Made by a program: the position numbers and the translations under genes
The notes under the pieces: model-generated
What the model was told of the DNA's origin: nothing
Seen by the model: only the letters and a program-made list of their open reading frames with translations
Database searches by the model: none
Assembly (NCBI RefSeq): GCF_014200605.1
Contig: NZ_JACHCE010000006.1
Location: 248,001-312,000, forward strand
DNA: 64,000 bases
Direction: 5' to 3'
From: Pedobacter cryoconitis
GTDB taxonomy: Bacteria; Bacteroidota; Bacteroidia; Sphingobacteriales; Sphingobacteriaceae
Part shown: positions 18,349-27,535 of the stretch, one piece after another
How the letters are laid out: the number at the start of each line of letters is the position of its first letter
Numbering within the stretch: the stretch's first letter is position 1

Positions 18349-18709
18349 AATATGTTTTGGGTAAAAATATGTCAGCAGGTATTCCCAGAAAAACCCGAAG
18401 TGCCTTAGCCATTTTCAGGGTTACTTCTCTTTTTCCTGACAGCACAAGGGATACATGTCCCTTGGATCCAATTATAGGCTCCAGATCTTTCGCTTTCAAC
18501 CCTTTTTCTTCCATTTTTAATTTAATTACTTCAATAGGGTCTAATGCGGGGATCAGAACATGTCTTTCTTCATAATCTCTGACCAGCAGCAACAGTAACT
18601 CAAGTTCATCAAAATCAGGAGTACCTGGTGCTGAATGAAAAATATGAATAGTCCTGTCAAGTGCTGTATTGTATTCTTCTTCGGTTTTTAAAACTTTGTA
18701 ATGGCTCAT
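18347..18709 (-). CDS. higA: HigA-like antitoxin, XRE/HTH domain
   Basis: Helix-turn-helix antitoxin of the COG5499 HigA type, 120 aa. The N-terminal half (MSHYKVLKTEEEYN onward) is the acidic toxin-contact region, and the C-terminal half carries the HTH (GLKAKDLEPIIGSKGHVSLV, then LSGKREVTLKMAKAL). The start is set at the ATG at 18709 because it matches the family start. In this family the toxin gene higB normally precedes higA. Here only a fragment of higB remains, 22 bp upstream, so the antitoxin may now be an orphan regulator. Confidence 0.85.
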   Translation of the reverse strand: MSHYKVLKTEEEYNTALDRTIHIFHSAPGTPDFDELELLLLLVRDYEERHVLIPALDPIEVIKLKMEEKGLKAKDLEPIIGSKGHVSLVLSGKREVTLKMAKALRVFLGIPADIFLPKTY

Positions 18710-18731
18710 AATTGACGTTTTAATAAAATAT

Positions 18732-18842
18732 TTATAGCTCAATATGTTTTATTTCGGTTGCATTTATCTTATCATATTCCTGATGCGGTCCGAACCAGAT
18801 ATTTACAAATACAGCAAGAATGTTTGCAATTTGAAAACTCAT
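18732..18842 (-). pseudogene. Remnant of HigB-type mRNA interferase toxin gene (C-terminal stub)
   Basis: An ATG-initiated frame of 36 codons encodes a peptide containing VNIWFGPHQEYDKIN and ending KHIEL. The WFG-H-EYDKI pattern is the C-terminal hallmark of HigB_toxin (PF09907) proteins, which have about 95-100 residues. An in-frame stop lies directly upstream, and I find no N-terminal toxin sequence in the 170 bp before it. It sits 22 bp ahead of the higA-like gene, where higB is expected. The fragment is too short to hold the ribonuclease fold. Confidence 0.7.
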
Positions 18843-19013
18843 CTCTTAATATCAGGTGATAAAAAATATGTTTTATCCAATATTTGAAATTAAAGAGCTT
18901 TATTTGTGTGCCAGACATCATCCTGTTTTTTTTATTCAAAACAAAATTAATTCTTCTTTAAAGAACATTGGTAAAATAAAATCACTATTTTACTGGCACA
19001 GCTTATAACATTT

Positions 19014-19532
19014 ATGCAAATCAAGAAGATAGACACCAAAAGACTTTATTTAATCCCATTTACAATTTGCATTTGCCAGGAATTACTCCATCATAATTTT
19101 ACGATTTTAAAACGTATGGACATTAATCCGGGTGAGCATTGGCCGGATGAAGATATGCTGGAAACCCTGCCCAGAATAATTGACAAACTTAAACTGGTAG
19201 ACTCACCTTCTGGTTTTGAATCCTGGATAATTATTGAAAAGAAAACAAATCTGATTATTGGAGATACCGGATTTAAAGGATTACCGGATATAAATGGCTG
19301 CGCAGATATTGGCTATGGAATTATAGCCCGTGCCAGACGTCAGGGTTATGCCACTGAAGCTGTGAACGCTTTAATAGACCGGGCATTCCAAAAACCTGAA
19401 TTGAACTTAATAACGGCAAGTTGTGAGCGCACAAATACAGGGTCTGCAAAGGTTTTACAAGGACTTGGTTTTAGCTTTAAAGGTACAAATGAAGGAATGT
19501 TTCAATGGGAGCTACCCCGTATGGCCTTATAA
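19014..19532 (+). CDS. GNAT family N-acetyltransferase
   Basis: Cytosolic acetyltransferase, 172 aa, of the RimJ/RimL-like Acetyltransf_3 group. It opens with the typical TKRLYLIPF strand and has the acetyl-CoA site around IGYGIIARARRQGYATEAV (about 102-120) and the later CERTNTGSAKVLQGLGF motif. The acceptor substrate cannot be read from the sequence. It stands alone. Confidence 0.9.
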   Translation: MQIKKIDTKRLYLIPFTICICQELLHHNFTILKRMDINPGEHWPDEDMLETLPRIIDKLKLVDSPSGFESWIIIEKKTNLIIGDTGFKGLPDINGCADIGYGIIARARRQGYATEAVNALIDRAFQKPELNLITASCERTNTGSAKVLQGLGFSFKGTNEGMFQWELPRMAL

Positions 19533-19629
19533 TTTGACGATCTTGTTACTCTACAAAATCAGTAGAATTTAATTACATATAGTATATTCGCATCATTATT
19601 ACAAATAACCGTTCAAAATTGATAAGCAT

Positions 19630-20862
19630 ATGTATAAAAAAACTCTTGGTATAGGTTTGTTAGCACTTTTATCTGTTGGCGCAACAGCACAGACTTCTCT
19701 TCAGCAGGGAGCCTGGCGTGCTGCACTTCAAAGAAATGATGGAAATAGTATTATTTTCAACCTGGATATTCAGCAGCAGAAAGGAAAAACAGTATTCTAT
19801 ATCGTGAATCATCCTGAAAAAATGCGCGCTGATGATGTAACTATCGTTAAAGATTCAGTATTTATTAATATGCCTTTTTTTGAATCTGCATTCAGATTGA
19901 AGATTATATCAAAAGATAGTCTTTCGGGAACCTGGATCAGAAAAACTACATCAAAAGATATTGTTATGCCTTTTACCGCAACCACCAAACAGGCTTATCG
20001 TTTTCCGGCTGTAAATGGTGACGCTGCAGCAAGTGCAGATGGCAAATGGAAAATTGACTTTACAAAAGGAACTGGTTCTGAACGCGAAGCTATCGGTCAG
20101 TTCTCACAAAAAGGAAACCAGGTTACAGGCTCCATACTTACCCCTTCTGGTGACTACCGTTACCTTTCTGGCATAGTTACCGGCGATTCATTGCAATTAT
20201 CTACTTTCGATGGCATTCATGCTATTGTATTTACCGGAAAGATCAATAAAGGGAATATCACTGATGGGAACGTATACAGTGGGCCGGTTTCCAAAGAAAA
20301 ATGGACAGCCGTAAAAGATGACAATGCTGCGCTATCAACAGAACAGTTCACAAAACTTAAAGATGGTGAAGATGGCACCCTGAATTTCAGTTTCCCTGAC
20401 ATTGATGGAAAACAGGTTTCGATTAAAGATAAGCGATTTAAAAACAAAGTCGTGATCATACAGTTAATGGGCTCATGGTGCCCTAATTGCATGGACGAAA
20501 CAGCTTTTCTAAGCGAATATTACAACAAGAACAAACAAAAGGGCATAGAAATAGTTGGGCTTGCTTACGAGTACTCTACAGACGTTAAACGTTCAGCTGC
20601 CAGTATACGTAAGTTTCAAAAGAGATTTGATGTAAAATATCCTTTACTGATTACTCCTGCTACAGTTTCTGATCCTTCACGTACAGAAAAGACTCTTCCG
20701 CAGCTAACAGCAATTAAAGTATTCCCAACTACACTGATTCTTGATAAAAGTGGAAAAGTAACAGAAATTACAACTGATTTTTACGGACCGGGTACAGGTG
20801 ATTATTATACCAGGTACAAAGCAGCTTTTGAAAAGAAAATTGATGAATTACTGGCAAAATAA
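19630..20862 (+). CDS. TlpA-like thioredoxin-fold protein, periplasmic
   Basis: Exported 410-aa protein with a signal peptide that ends at about residue 20 (VGATAQ). Residues 21-245 form an unassigned beta-rich N-terminal part. Residues 250-405 are a TlpA/AhpC-TSA-type thioredoxin domain with the redox motif WCPNC (C284 and C287) and the cis-Pro loop VFPTTLILDK. In Bacteroidetes such proteins act as periplasmic thiol-disulfide oxidoreductases. A strong terminator follows. Confidence 0.9.
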   Translation: MYKKTLGIGLLALLSVGATAQTSLQQGAWRAALQRNDGNSIIFNLDIQQQKGKTVFYIVNHPEKMRADDVTIVKDSVFINMPFFESAFRLKIISKDSLSGTWIRKTTSKDIVMPFTATTKQAYRFPAVNGDAAASADGKWKIDFTKGTGSEREAIGQFSQKGNQVTGSILTPSGDYRYLSGIVTGDSLQLSTFDGIHAIVFTGKINKGNITDGNVYSGPVSKEKWTAVKDDNAALSTEQFTKLKDGEDGTLNFSFPDIDGKQVSIKDKRFKNKVVIIQLMGSWCPNCMDETAFLSEYYNKNKQKGIEIVGLAYEYSTDVKRSAASIRKFQKRFDVKYPLLITPATVSDPSRTEKTLPQLTAIKVFPTTLILDKSGKVTEITTDFYGPGTGDYYTRYKAAFEKKIDELLAK

Positions 20863-20880
20863 TTCAGCCAGCATATAATT

Positions 20881-20925
20881 GCATAAAAAAACGCCCGGGT
20901 CATATGGCCCGGGCGTTTTTTATGC
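20881..20925. terminator. Bidirectional rho-independent terminator
   Basis: A GC-rich stem (CGCCCGGG and its complement) flanked by A-run and T-run, continuing into GCAT/ATGC, gives arms of about 18 bp with one unpaired A. It lies between the convergent TlpA-like gene and the inositol-phosphate synthase gene and has a U-tract in both directions. Confidence 0.93.
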
Positions 20926-20975
20926 AGTTATAACTGAATATATTCATAATTATCAGTGCTGCTAAGCGCTGGTAA

Positions 20976-22169
20976 TTATTTTTTCAATTGTTTTTTTGTA
21001 GTTGCTGTCAATTCACGTTTCGCTAATGCATGACATTCATAGATGGCATCACTGAACATCATCTGCTCTGGCGGAGTTTTCTGAGTAGAAGCTGAAGGTC
21101 CTCTAAGGGCACCTACAAGTCCTAATTCTCTCGCTACGTAAACATATCTGATAGCATCAATAACTACACCAGCAGAGTTAGGTGAATCCTGAACTGAAAG
21201 CTGCGCATCAAAGATTACCGGAGCACCCATAAATCCTTCTAATTCAAGACGGAAGTTAGCTACTTTGTTATCTCCATAGTAAGCGATATATTCTGAAGGG
21301 CCTGCATGAAGGAAACTATCTTCAGTGGAGATACCTCTGATATCATTTTGTGCACGGATTACATTTTCTTTAGAGATCTTTTTAGATTTCAGACGATTTT
21401 TGTCTTCCATGTTAAGGAAATCTGTGTTTCCGCCAACATTTCTCTGAATATGCGCTTTTACATGATGACCTCTTTCAAAAGCTAATTCCTGAAGCATCTG
21501 AGAAACGATACTTGCGCCAAACTGGCTACGCATATCATCTCCGATAATCGGGATACCAGCATCTATAAATCTTTGCTCCCATGCAGGGTCTGAAGCAATA
21601 AATACAGGAATACAGTTAACTAAAGAAATACCTAATTCGATGCAGATTTCTGCATAAAATTCTGTAGCCAGCTGTGAGCCTACAGGAAGGTAGTTGATTA
21701 ATACTTCAACTTCGTGTTTACGCAATTGCGCAACGATTTCGGCACGAAGTGTATCTACCTGAGCCTTATCATAAGTAACGCTGTCAATCAGAATATCTGT
21801 ATTTTTTAATTCATCTTTGATTACGAACCTGTTAGCTTCAGGATAAGCAGCCATTTGCGGAGATACACCATCAATAACAGGTGATCTGTATATTGGAGCC
21901 TCTGACTCTATATCTGCATTAAGTACAATTGTACAATTTGGTTTGGCAAAAATAGCGTCCTTTAAAGGATGACCGATTTTTCTTTCGTCAATATCGAATC
22001 CACAAACGAATTCAATATTTGCCGCTTTATATCCACCAATATCATTAGCCATCAATCCTGATGTCTTTTCAGCATGTTTAGTGTAAAATTCCACGCCTTG
22101 TACTAATGAGCTGGCGCAATTACCTACGCCTAAAATTGCAACTCTGATTTTCTTTCCTTGGTTATGCAT
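20976..22169 (-). CDS. ino1: Inositol-3-phosphate synthase
   Basis: NAD-dependent cyclase that turns glucose 6-phosphate into myo-inositol 3-phosphate, 397 aa. The Rossmann motif VAILGVGNCASSLVQG is near the N-terminus. The synthase signatures follow: VCGFDIDERKIG, NYLPVGSQLATEFYAE, NCIPVFIASDPAWEQRF and NVGGNTDFLNM. The product feeds inositol phospholipids or inositol-containing sphingolipids in Bacteroidetes. No downstream lipid synthase gene is in this window. Confidence 0.94.
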   Translation of the reverse strand: MHNQGKKIRVAILGVGNCASSLVQGVEFYTKHAEKTSGLMANDIGGYKAANIEFVCGFDIDERKIGHPLKDAIFAKPNCTIVLNADIESEAPIYRSPVIDGVSPQMAAYPEANRFVIKDELKNTDILIDSVTYDKAQVDTLRAEIVAQLRKHEVEVLINYLPVGSQLATEFYAEICIELGISLVNCIPVFIASDPAWEQRFIDAGIPIIGDDMRSQFGASIVSQMLQELAFERGHHVKAHIQRNVGGNTDFLNMEDKNRLKSKKISKENVIRAQNDIRGISTEDSFLHAGPSEYIAYYGDNKVANFRLELEGFMGAPVIFDAQLSVQDSPNSAGVVIDAIRYVYVARELGLVGALRGPSASTQKTPPEQMMFSDAIYECHALAKRELTATTKKQLKK

Positions 22170-22550
22170 TGTTTGAACTTGGGTTATTCTATATTTATCA
22201 GACGGAGAGCTTAAAGGCAGAATTCATCCATCTAAATCTCCGCAAAAATAGAAATCCGATTATTATTTCTAGTATAGTTTTGGGCAATATAGAGATTATT
22301 ATCATAAGATGATTAAATTTTACATTCTGACAACTTTAAGAACATAGTCAGTTTTTTATAAAATTACCATATCAGGGATTCTTATATGTTATCACAATTA
22401 TTCGTTCTATCATTAAATTAATCTTTTTTAGCTGTATATTAACCCCTGAAAAATGTCCCCGCAACTAAGAAATGTTATAAAAACTTCTTGCTAAATTATT
22501 TGTTAAGAATCTCGTGCTGGTCAATAACAAGCCGATATAACAAAAACATT
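22170..22550. other. Gene-free stretch between divergent genes
   Basis: 381 bp of AT-rich spacer between the inositol-phosphate synthase and VOC genes. A TATTTTTG element on the minus strand (22250-22243) fits a Bacteroidetes -7 box, about 75 bp ahead of the synthase start, but no -33 box is at the right distance. I see no RNA gene or strong repeat. Confidence 0.45.
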
Positions 22551-22931
22551 ATGTCCATGAATAACTATAAGGATCAACACACGATACTTCCCTATCTGAT
22601 GCTTGAAAATGCAGTAGAATTTATTGAATTCGTTAAAACAGTTTTCAATGCTGAAACCTGTTTATTAAGTATAGCTGCAGATAACAGAACCGTTTTATCA
22701 GCGGAGATCAAAATTGGGCATAGCACTTTATTATTGTCTGAGGCAGCTGATAAACATGGAAAGGCTGTTGGCAATCTTTTTATCTATGTAGGTAATGCTG
22801 AAGAAACATTTCAAAGAGCCATATTTCATGGCTCTTCTGTTATAAAAGAAGTATCTGATATGGATTATGGAAGATGCGGTGGTATACAGGATCCATTTGG
22901 CAATACCTGGTGGTTAACCACTGCTGAATAA
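22551..22931 (+). CDS. VOC-superfamily (PhnB/glyoxalase-like) protein
   Basis: Small cytosolic protein of about 126 aa. The start is set at the ATG giving MSMNNYKDQHT; the longer frame to 22488 has no usable family sequence. It has the betaalphabetabetabeta pattern of a VOC module (ILPYLMLENAVEFIEFVKTV at the start) and the family ending GGIQDPFGNTWWL. Members include metal-dependent enzymes and binding proteins; the ligand is not predictable. Confidence 0.85.
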   Translation: MSMNNYKDQHTILPYLMLENAVEFIEFVKTVFNAETCLLSIAADNRTVLSAEIKIGHSTLLLSEAADKHGKAVGNLFIYVGNAEETFQRAIFHGSSVIKEVSDMDYGRCGGIQDPFGNTWWLTTAE

Positions 22932-22966
22932 AAATTCATATTAAATCATTTGTTTCTGAGATCCCT

Positions 22967-23548
22967 TTAAGGCAGTTTTTTAAAAATGTTAGCAATTACC
23001 TGAGGGATTTCGTTAATTGCTTTTTCTGGATTACCGACTTCTCCTTCTGCCCAGCCTCTCCAGATTACTTTCGATGTTTTACGATCGATAATATCAATCA
23101 TAATACTGTTTGCTTTAACCCTTATACTTCTTTCTCTTTCTCCTACGTAAACCGGAAGAGGATTATAATAGGAATAGTAATAAACCCTTCTTCCACCATA
23201 ATAGGAAACACGAGGAAGTATTCTTGACGGAGGGTTATAATAAACAGGGTCTGAATAATCCTTAATCTCTTTATTTACCACAGCTGTATATCTGAGCAAT
23301 AAATCAGGATTATCGCTTTGAAGATTAAAACCTCTTTTGCCCATTTCCTGGCTCGCTGACTCTACAATTTTGTCAGTAGCTATATCATTATCATAAATAG
23401 AGGTTGATTTTGATTTACCTTCAGGTATCCAGGCGAAGGTTTTATATTTTGAAGGATCCAATGGTTTATGAGCCACTGAATAATAGTTGTATGAAGAGCA
23501 TCCTGAAAGTGCAGCAACAACAAACAGTAATAAAATCAGCTTTTTCAT
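22967..23548 (-). CDS. DUF4136 lipoprotein
   Basis: Predicted envelope lipoprotein, 193 aa, with lipobox ALSGC (Cys17). The body matches the DUF4136 pattern: YKTFAWIPEG near the start, NPDLLLRYTAVVNKE in the middle, and a C-terminal MIDIIDRKTSKVIWRGWAEG. A Tyr-rich, Pro-rich stretch (YYNPPSRILPRVSYYGGRR) interrupts the middle. The function of the family is not known. Confidence 0.87.
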   Translation of the reverse strand: MKKLILLLFVVAALSGCSSYNYYSVAHKPLDPSKYKTFAWIPEGKSKSTSIYDNDIATDKIVESASQEMGKRGFNLQSDNPDLLLRYTAVVNKEIKDYSDPVYYNPPSRILPRVSYYGGRRVYYYSYYNPLPVYVGERERSIRVKANSIMIDIIDRKTSKVIWRGWAEGEVGNPEKAINEIPQVIANIFKKLP

Positions 23549-23909
23549 TTTCGTTTATTTTTTGATTAAACTCAAATACCAATAATTGTATTCAGAATAA
23601 TAGACAGGAAATAAATAGAAAAGTTTAATATAAAGCCTTGCCAATTCCTTTTGCAGAGACCTGAAGATTCATCATCTCTCTTTGAACAGACACGCTAAAA
23701 TCGTATAGTATACTATACACTATTTTACTTAAGCTATAAGACAGCTACTCTGTACATTCTATTTCTCTTAAATACCATAATAAACTGATTTACTGTTAAA
23801 TAAATTTCAAATACATCCATCACAGCATTCAAAGTCAGCTAACGGATTAGTTATTGCAAAGCATCAATAGTAACAAGAATGTTATAAATCTAACACATTA
23901 TTTATCATT
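23549..23909. other. Gene-free stretch between divergent lipoprotein genes
   Basis: 361 bp between the DUF4136 and DUF4397 genes. Apart from the 16-bp palindrome at 23703-23718 nothing stands out; no paired promoter boxes or RNA fold was recognised. Confidence 0.5.
23703..23718. promoter_or_regulatory. Perfect 16-bp palindrome, possible operator
   Basis: GTATAGTATACTATAC reads the same on both strands with no spacer. It lies 155 bp upstream of the DUF4136 start and 192 bp upstream of the DUF4397 start, in their shared divergent region. Such a site could bind a dimeric regulator; which one is unknown. Confidence 0.4.
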
Positions 23910-24596
23910 ATGAAAACAAAATCATTTTTAAAAAACTTAGTTAAGGGGGCAGCCATTCTATCTGTGGCTGTATTTGTATCTTCCTGCAAAAAGAACGATG
24001 TTGACAGTTCCGGATCTGCAAATGTTAAAGTTGTAAATGCATCACAAACTTCACCTAACCAGGGATTTTATTTAGCCAACAAAACTGTTGTAAACGGAGG
24101 TTTGTCTTTTGCTAATTCATCAGCTTATATTACCACGAATTCAGGTAATAATCTTGTAGCAGAATTCAGAAGCGACGGATCTTCTACACCTTATGCAACA
24201 GGTAAATCAGACATTAAAAATGGTTCAAGCTACACTGTATTTTTAGCAGGTGACGGACAAGCTTCAAGAGTGAAAATTTATGAGGATGACAGAAGTGCAC
24301 CTGCCAGTGGACAAGCTAAAGTAAGATTTATTCATTTAAGCGATGCTGCTCCCGTTAATATTGATATCAGACGTGCATCAGGTGAAAATCTGGCTGCAAA
24401 TTTAGGGCGTGATGTTGCAACTAACTTTATGACTGTTGCTCCTGGAGTTCTTTCACTTAACGTTTATGCCGCAGGACAGTCTACAAGTCTGGGCAGCTTT
24501 AATTTATCAGCATTTGCAGCTGATAAAACTTATACCGTATATATCACAGGTTCTACTGCAAATTCAATTTCAGTACGCCAGATCACACAAGAATAA
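23910..24596 (+). CDS. DUF4397 domain-containing lipoprotein
   Basis: Predicted envelope lipoprotein, 228 aa. The signal peptide ends in VFVSSC, followed by KKNDVDSSG. Two repeated beta-sandwich-like segments carry the DUF4397 motifs: ANVKVVNASQTSPNQGFYL and, later, AKVRFIHLSDAAPVNIDI, each followed by a conserved YTVF/YTVYI strand. The function is unknown. A strong terminator follows. Confidence 0.88.
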   Translation: MKTKSFLKNLVKGAAILSVAVFVSSCKKNDVDSSGSANVKVVNASQTSPNQGFYLANKTVVNGGLSFANSSAYITTNSGNNLVAEFRSDGSSTPYATGKSDIKNGSSYTVFLAGDGQASRVKIYEDDRSAPASGQAKVRFIHLSDAAPVNIDIRRASGENLAANLGRDVATNFMTVAPGVLSLNVYAAGQSTSLGSFNLSAFAADKTYTVYITGSTANSISVRQITQE

Positions 24597-24613
24597 TTTT
24601 TCTTTTGATTAAC

Positions 24614-24646
24614 AAAAAGCCGGTTTCTTTAAAGAACCGGCTTTTT
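24614..24646. terminator. Bidirectional rho-independent terminator
   Basis: AAAAAGCCGGTTTCTTT pairs with AAAGAACCGGCTTTTT, giving a GC-rich stem with A and T tracts on both sides. It separates the convergent DUF4397 and TonB-receptor genes. Confidence 0.92.
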
Positions 24647-24685
24647 ATGTTTAAACTGATATTCCAGACTATCAGTAAAGAATCT

Positions 24686-26992
24686 TTAGAAAAAGTATTT
24701 TACTGATAATCCTGCAAATCCATTTCTCTTAGGCGAAGGATTAAAATACGCAGGCTGGGCACCACCATATCCAACTGCATTTAAAGATAAAATCGAGCTG
24801 TAGGATTCATTGAAAAGATTGTCAATTCCACCATAAACGTTGACTTCGAAAGCTTTTCCCAATCTCTTTTTATACCCTGTTTTAATACTGACAACCTGAT
24901 ATGATGCATTATAATCAGTGTTTTTATCATTTAACGGCATTTTATCATTATAGTAGTAATTCAGATAACTATACAAACCAAATCTCGTTTCTAAGTCCAG
25001 TCCCGCACTAACTACCCAAGGTGAAATGCCTGTCAGTGCATTTCCATTATAAGAAGCCGTGACTGCATTATTTGCATCCAGAATCTGATAATCTTTGAAT
25101 TTAAAAGCAGAATAAGTCAATGCAACAAATGGTCTCAGACTAGTTATTGCCTGATTGTCATCTGGTTTTAAGGCTTGCCATGACAACGCCAGTTCAGCAC
25201 CATTATGTGTAGTTTTTCCTGCATTATTATAAATAGTTATACTTTGTTGTACAGATTGGGCGATCAACTCCCCTTTCATATCCATTTTGAATAAAGAAAG
25301 ATCATAGCTCAGGCGCGAATTCAGCAAATTACCTTTTGCATTGATTTCATAATTGATAGCTTTCTCTGCCTGTAAAGACGGATTGATCGATCCATCTACA
25401 TTTTTAACCTCTGAACTTGACGGCGGAGAGAAACCTGTACTTACACTCGCATGCAAACTCAAAGCATCCGAGAAGTTATGACTTATGGCGATACGGGGAG
25501 TCGCCTGTGGTTTAAAATCCTTTATTCCACTTTGTGAAGGAATAAGGTAATTAGAAACATCATATTTCAAACTGTTATAACTCACTCCCAAAGTCAATAA
25601 AGTACGTGCCCCCAATTGTGTCTCTGATTGATAAAACAAAGAGTAAAGTGTATTCCTGTAATCTATATTGCCATTTAATGCGCCTTCTGTACCCTTGTTG
25701 TTTACATATTGTGTCCCTTTAGTGAGTCCTTCGTTAAATTCAGCACCAACAATAAATTTAGTTGGCAATTCAGAAAACGCCGGATTATACGTAAAACTTG
25801 TTCTTCCACCATAACTCTGATAATAATTTCTTATATAAGCATAAGGTAACGGGTGGTTTAAATCATAGGAGTAGGTGAATACGCTGGTACTATTAGACAA
25901 TTGATCATTAATTTGATATTGTTGTCCCAATCCTACCCTTGTCCAGGTCTGATAACGGCCAGCCTGTTTATCCAGGTTACTTGCGTTAGCCTGTAAAGGG
26001 TTAGCAGCGACCTGATCAGCAGTCAGCGATCCTGGAATCAGAGAATATTGTGTCGTGCGGTTAAGTAAAAGGGTAATAATACGCTTGTTACTTGGAAACA
26101 GCTGGAAGTTACCGGAAAGAAATCTGCGCATATCATCGCTATGTTCTCTATAGCCATCATACTCCTGCCAGCCATAAGAAACATAACTATTTATTTTATC
26201 TCCGCCACTGCGATAAGTAGCCGCCAACCGGTGTAAACCATAACTGCCTGCTAAAGCAGATGCTTCCAGACTTTGTTCCTGATAAGGGGAACGCTGCAGT
26301 TGAAAATTAATTACACCACCTGTTCCGGCTCCGTATATACTGGATGCAGGTCCCTTGATCACTTCGGCTCTACCGATACTATTCACATCCAAAGCTTCAA
26401 TCCGGGTAGTTCCATCAGCTTCAGTAACCGGAATATCATTTAAATAAACTTTAATATCCCTTAATCCATAAGAAGACCTGACGCCGTTTCCACGAATAGA
26501 AATTCTGGCTTCAGACAAAGTGCTCTGGTCCATTCTTACCCCTGGTATAGAATTCAGCGCCGACTGAAAAGAAAGTCCGCTGCCACGATTGATATCATTA
26601 CTGGTAATCATTCCGATAGATCCTGCAGTTTCTTTCTTGGTCCGGTTACCGGCAAAACCAGTTACACGCACTTCATTCAAACTGGATTCATCTGCATCCA
26701 GTTGAATATTTAGTGTTCCTTCTTTTTTACTGTAATCAACTTCCTGAGGTTTAAAACCAACAAGAATAAATTTATAATGCTGATTGGGGGTTGTATTTTC
26801 AATTTTAAAGTATCCATTTTTATCTGATACTGTAAGTAGTTTATTATCGGATGTTTTGATACTTACACCTGCAAGTGCCTGTTTAGTTTGAGAGTCATAA
26901 ATATTACCTGTAACAGGTTGATTTTGCGCCTGGACGTTCTGCTGAAAAAAGGCAAGACCGGCAAGCAGCATCATAAATCTTAAAAGCTTCAT
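24686..26992 (-). CDS. TonB-dependent receptor with CarboxypepD_reg-like domain
   Basis: Outer-membrane receptor, 768 aa. Signal peptide to about residue 22 (NVQAQ), a CarboxypepD_reg-like domain (about 25-110), a plug domain with EVRVTGFAGN, ARISIRGNGVRSSYGLRD and VIKGPASSIYGAGTGG, then a barrel that ends in the aromatic VKYFF. The pattern is that of FecA-like metal or siderophore receptors rather than SusC. No sigma/anti-sigma pair is adjacent. A small Cys-motif protein is encoded 156 bp upstream on the same strand. The substrate is not predictable. Confidence 0.9.
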   Translation of the reverse strand: MKLLRFMMLLAGLAFFQQNVQAQNQPVTGNIYDSQTKQALAGVSIKTSDNKLLTVSDKNGYFKIENTTPNQHYKFILVGFKPQEVDYSKKEGTLNIQLDADESSLNEVRVTGFAGNRTKKETAGSIGMITSNDINRGSGLSFQSALNSIPGVRMDQSTLSEARISIRGNGVRSSYGLRDIKVYLNDIPVTEADGTTRIEALDVNSIGRAEVIKGPASSIYGAGTGGVINFQLQRSPYQEQSLEASALAGSYGLHRLAATYRSGGDKINSYVSYGWQEYDGYREHSDDMRRFLSGNFQLFPSNKRIITLLLNRTTQYSLIPGSLTADQVAANPLQANASNLDKQAGRYQTWTRVGLGQQYQINDQLSNSTSVFTYSYDLNHPLPYAYIRNYYQSYGGRTSFTYNPAFSELPTKFIVGAEFNEGLTKGTQYVNNKGTEGALNGNIDYRNTLYSLFYQSETQLGARTLLTLGVSYNSLKYDVSNYLIPSQSGIKDFKPQATPRIAISHNFSDALSLHASVSTGFSPPSSSEVKNVDGSINPSLQAEKAINYEINAKGNLLNSRLSYDLSLFKMDMKGELIAQSVQQSITIYNNAGKTTHNGAELALSWQALKPDDNQAITSLRPFVALTYSAFKFKDYQILDANNAVTASYNGNALTGISPWVVSAGLDLETRFGLYSYLNYYYNDKMPLNDKNTDYNASYQVVSIKTGYKKRLGKAFEVNVYGGIDNLFNESYSSILSLNAVGYGGAQPAYFNPSPKRNGFAGLSVKYFF

Positions 26993-27148
26993 TGTAAATT
27001 TTGAAATTATAATCCATATAAATATTGAATCAATTCCTCCCGGTCATGCTTAAACAGACCAAAAGAATTAATTCAGAGTTATACCGGGCATTAACAATGC
27101 CGGTTCAATAAGTGACTGTTTAGAATTTAAACAGATTTTAAGAATGGA

Positions 27149-27517
27149 TTATACGCGGGGCGGCTGAAAGATATCAGCAGCATATGCCGGCAGAAGAAAA
27201 GGTAACTCAGGCTTATATATCCGTTCAACACGGACCATATAAGGATTAAATGATAGTTTCTCAACTACAACACCTAACTGGTACATGCTTCTTTGATTTT
27301 CATGTGCCCTGTTTCTTTCCTTTTGCTCTGCCTGTTTTAGTTTGCGCATCAGGTAACATTTACCATTGCAATGCATTTGCGGCTTGTCACGATTAATGCA
27401 GAGTTTGGAGACGATATAGCTCTCGTTCAGCTCAAACCCTGCACGCACAAAGACCTGGCTGAAATTAGCCGCCATTGTGAAGAAGATTAGGATATGTGCA
27501 AGAATGCTTCTGAACAT
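27149..27517 (-). CDS. Small protein with CX9CX3C motif, upstream of TonB receptor
   Basis: 122 aa with an N-terminal hydrophobic segment (about 5-25) that could be a signal anchor. The motif C40-x9-C50-x3-C54 (LCINRDKPQMHCNGKCYL) is followed by a Lys/Glu-rich helix and a Pro-rich tail ending QPPRV. I recall similar proteins next to outer-membrane metal receptors in Bacteroidetes, but know of no assigned function. It starts 18 bp after the SDR gene and so may be cotranscribed with the sugar operon. Metal binding through the three Cys and nearby His is only an inference. Confidence 0.7.
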   Translation of the reverse strand: MFRSILAHILIFFTMAANFSQVFVRAGFELNESYIVSKLCINRDKPQMHCNGKCYLMRKLKQAEQKERNRAHENQRSMYQLGVVVEKLSFNPYMVRVERIYKPELPFLLPAYAADIFQPPRV

Positions 27518-27535
27518 TTTGCAAATATAGAAAAT

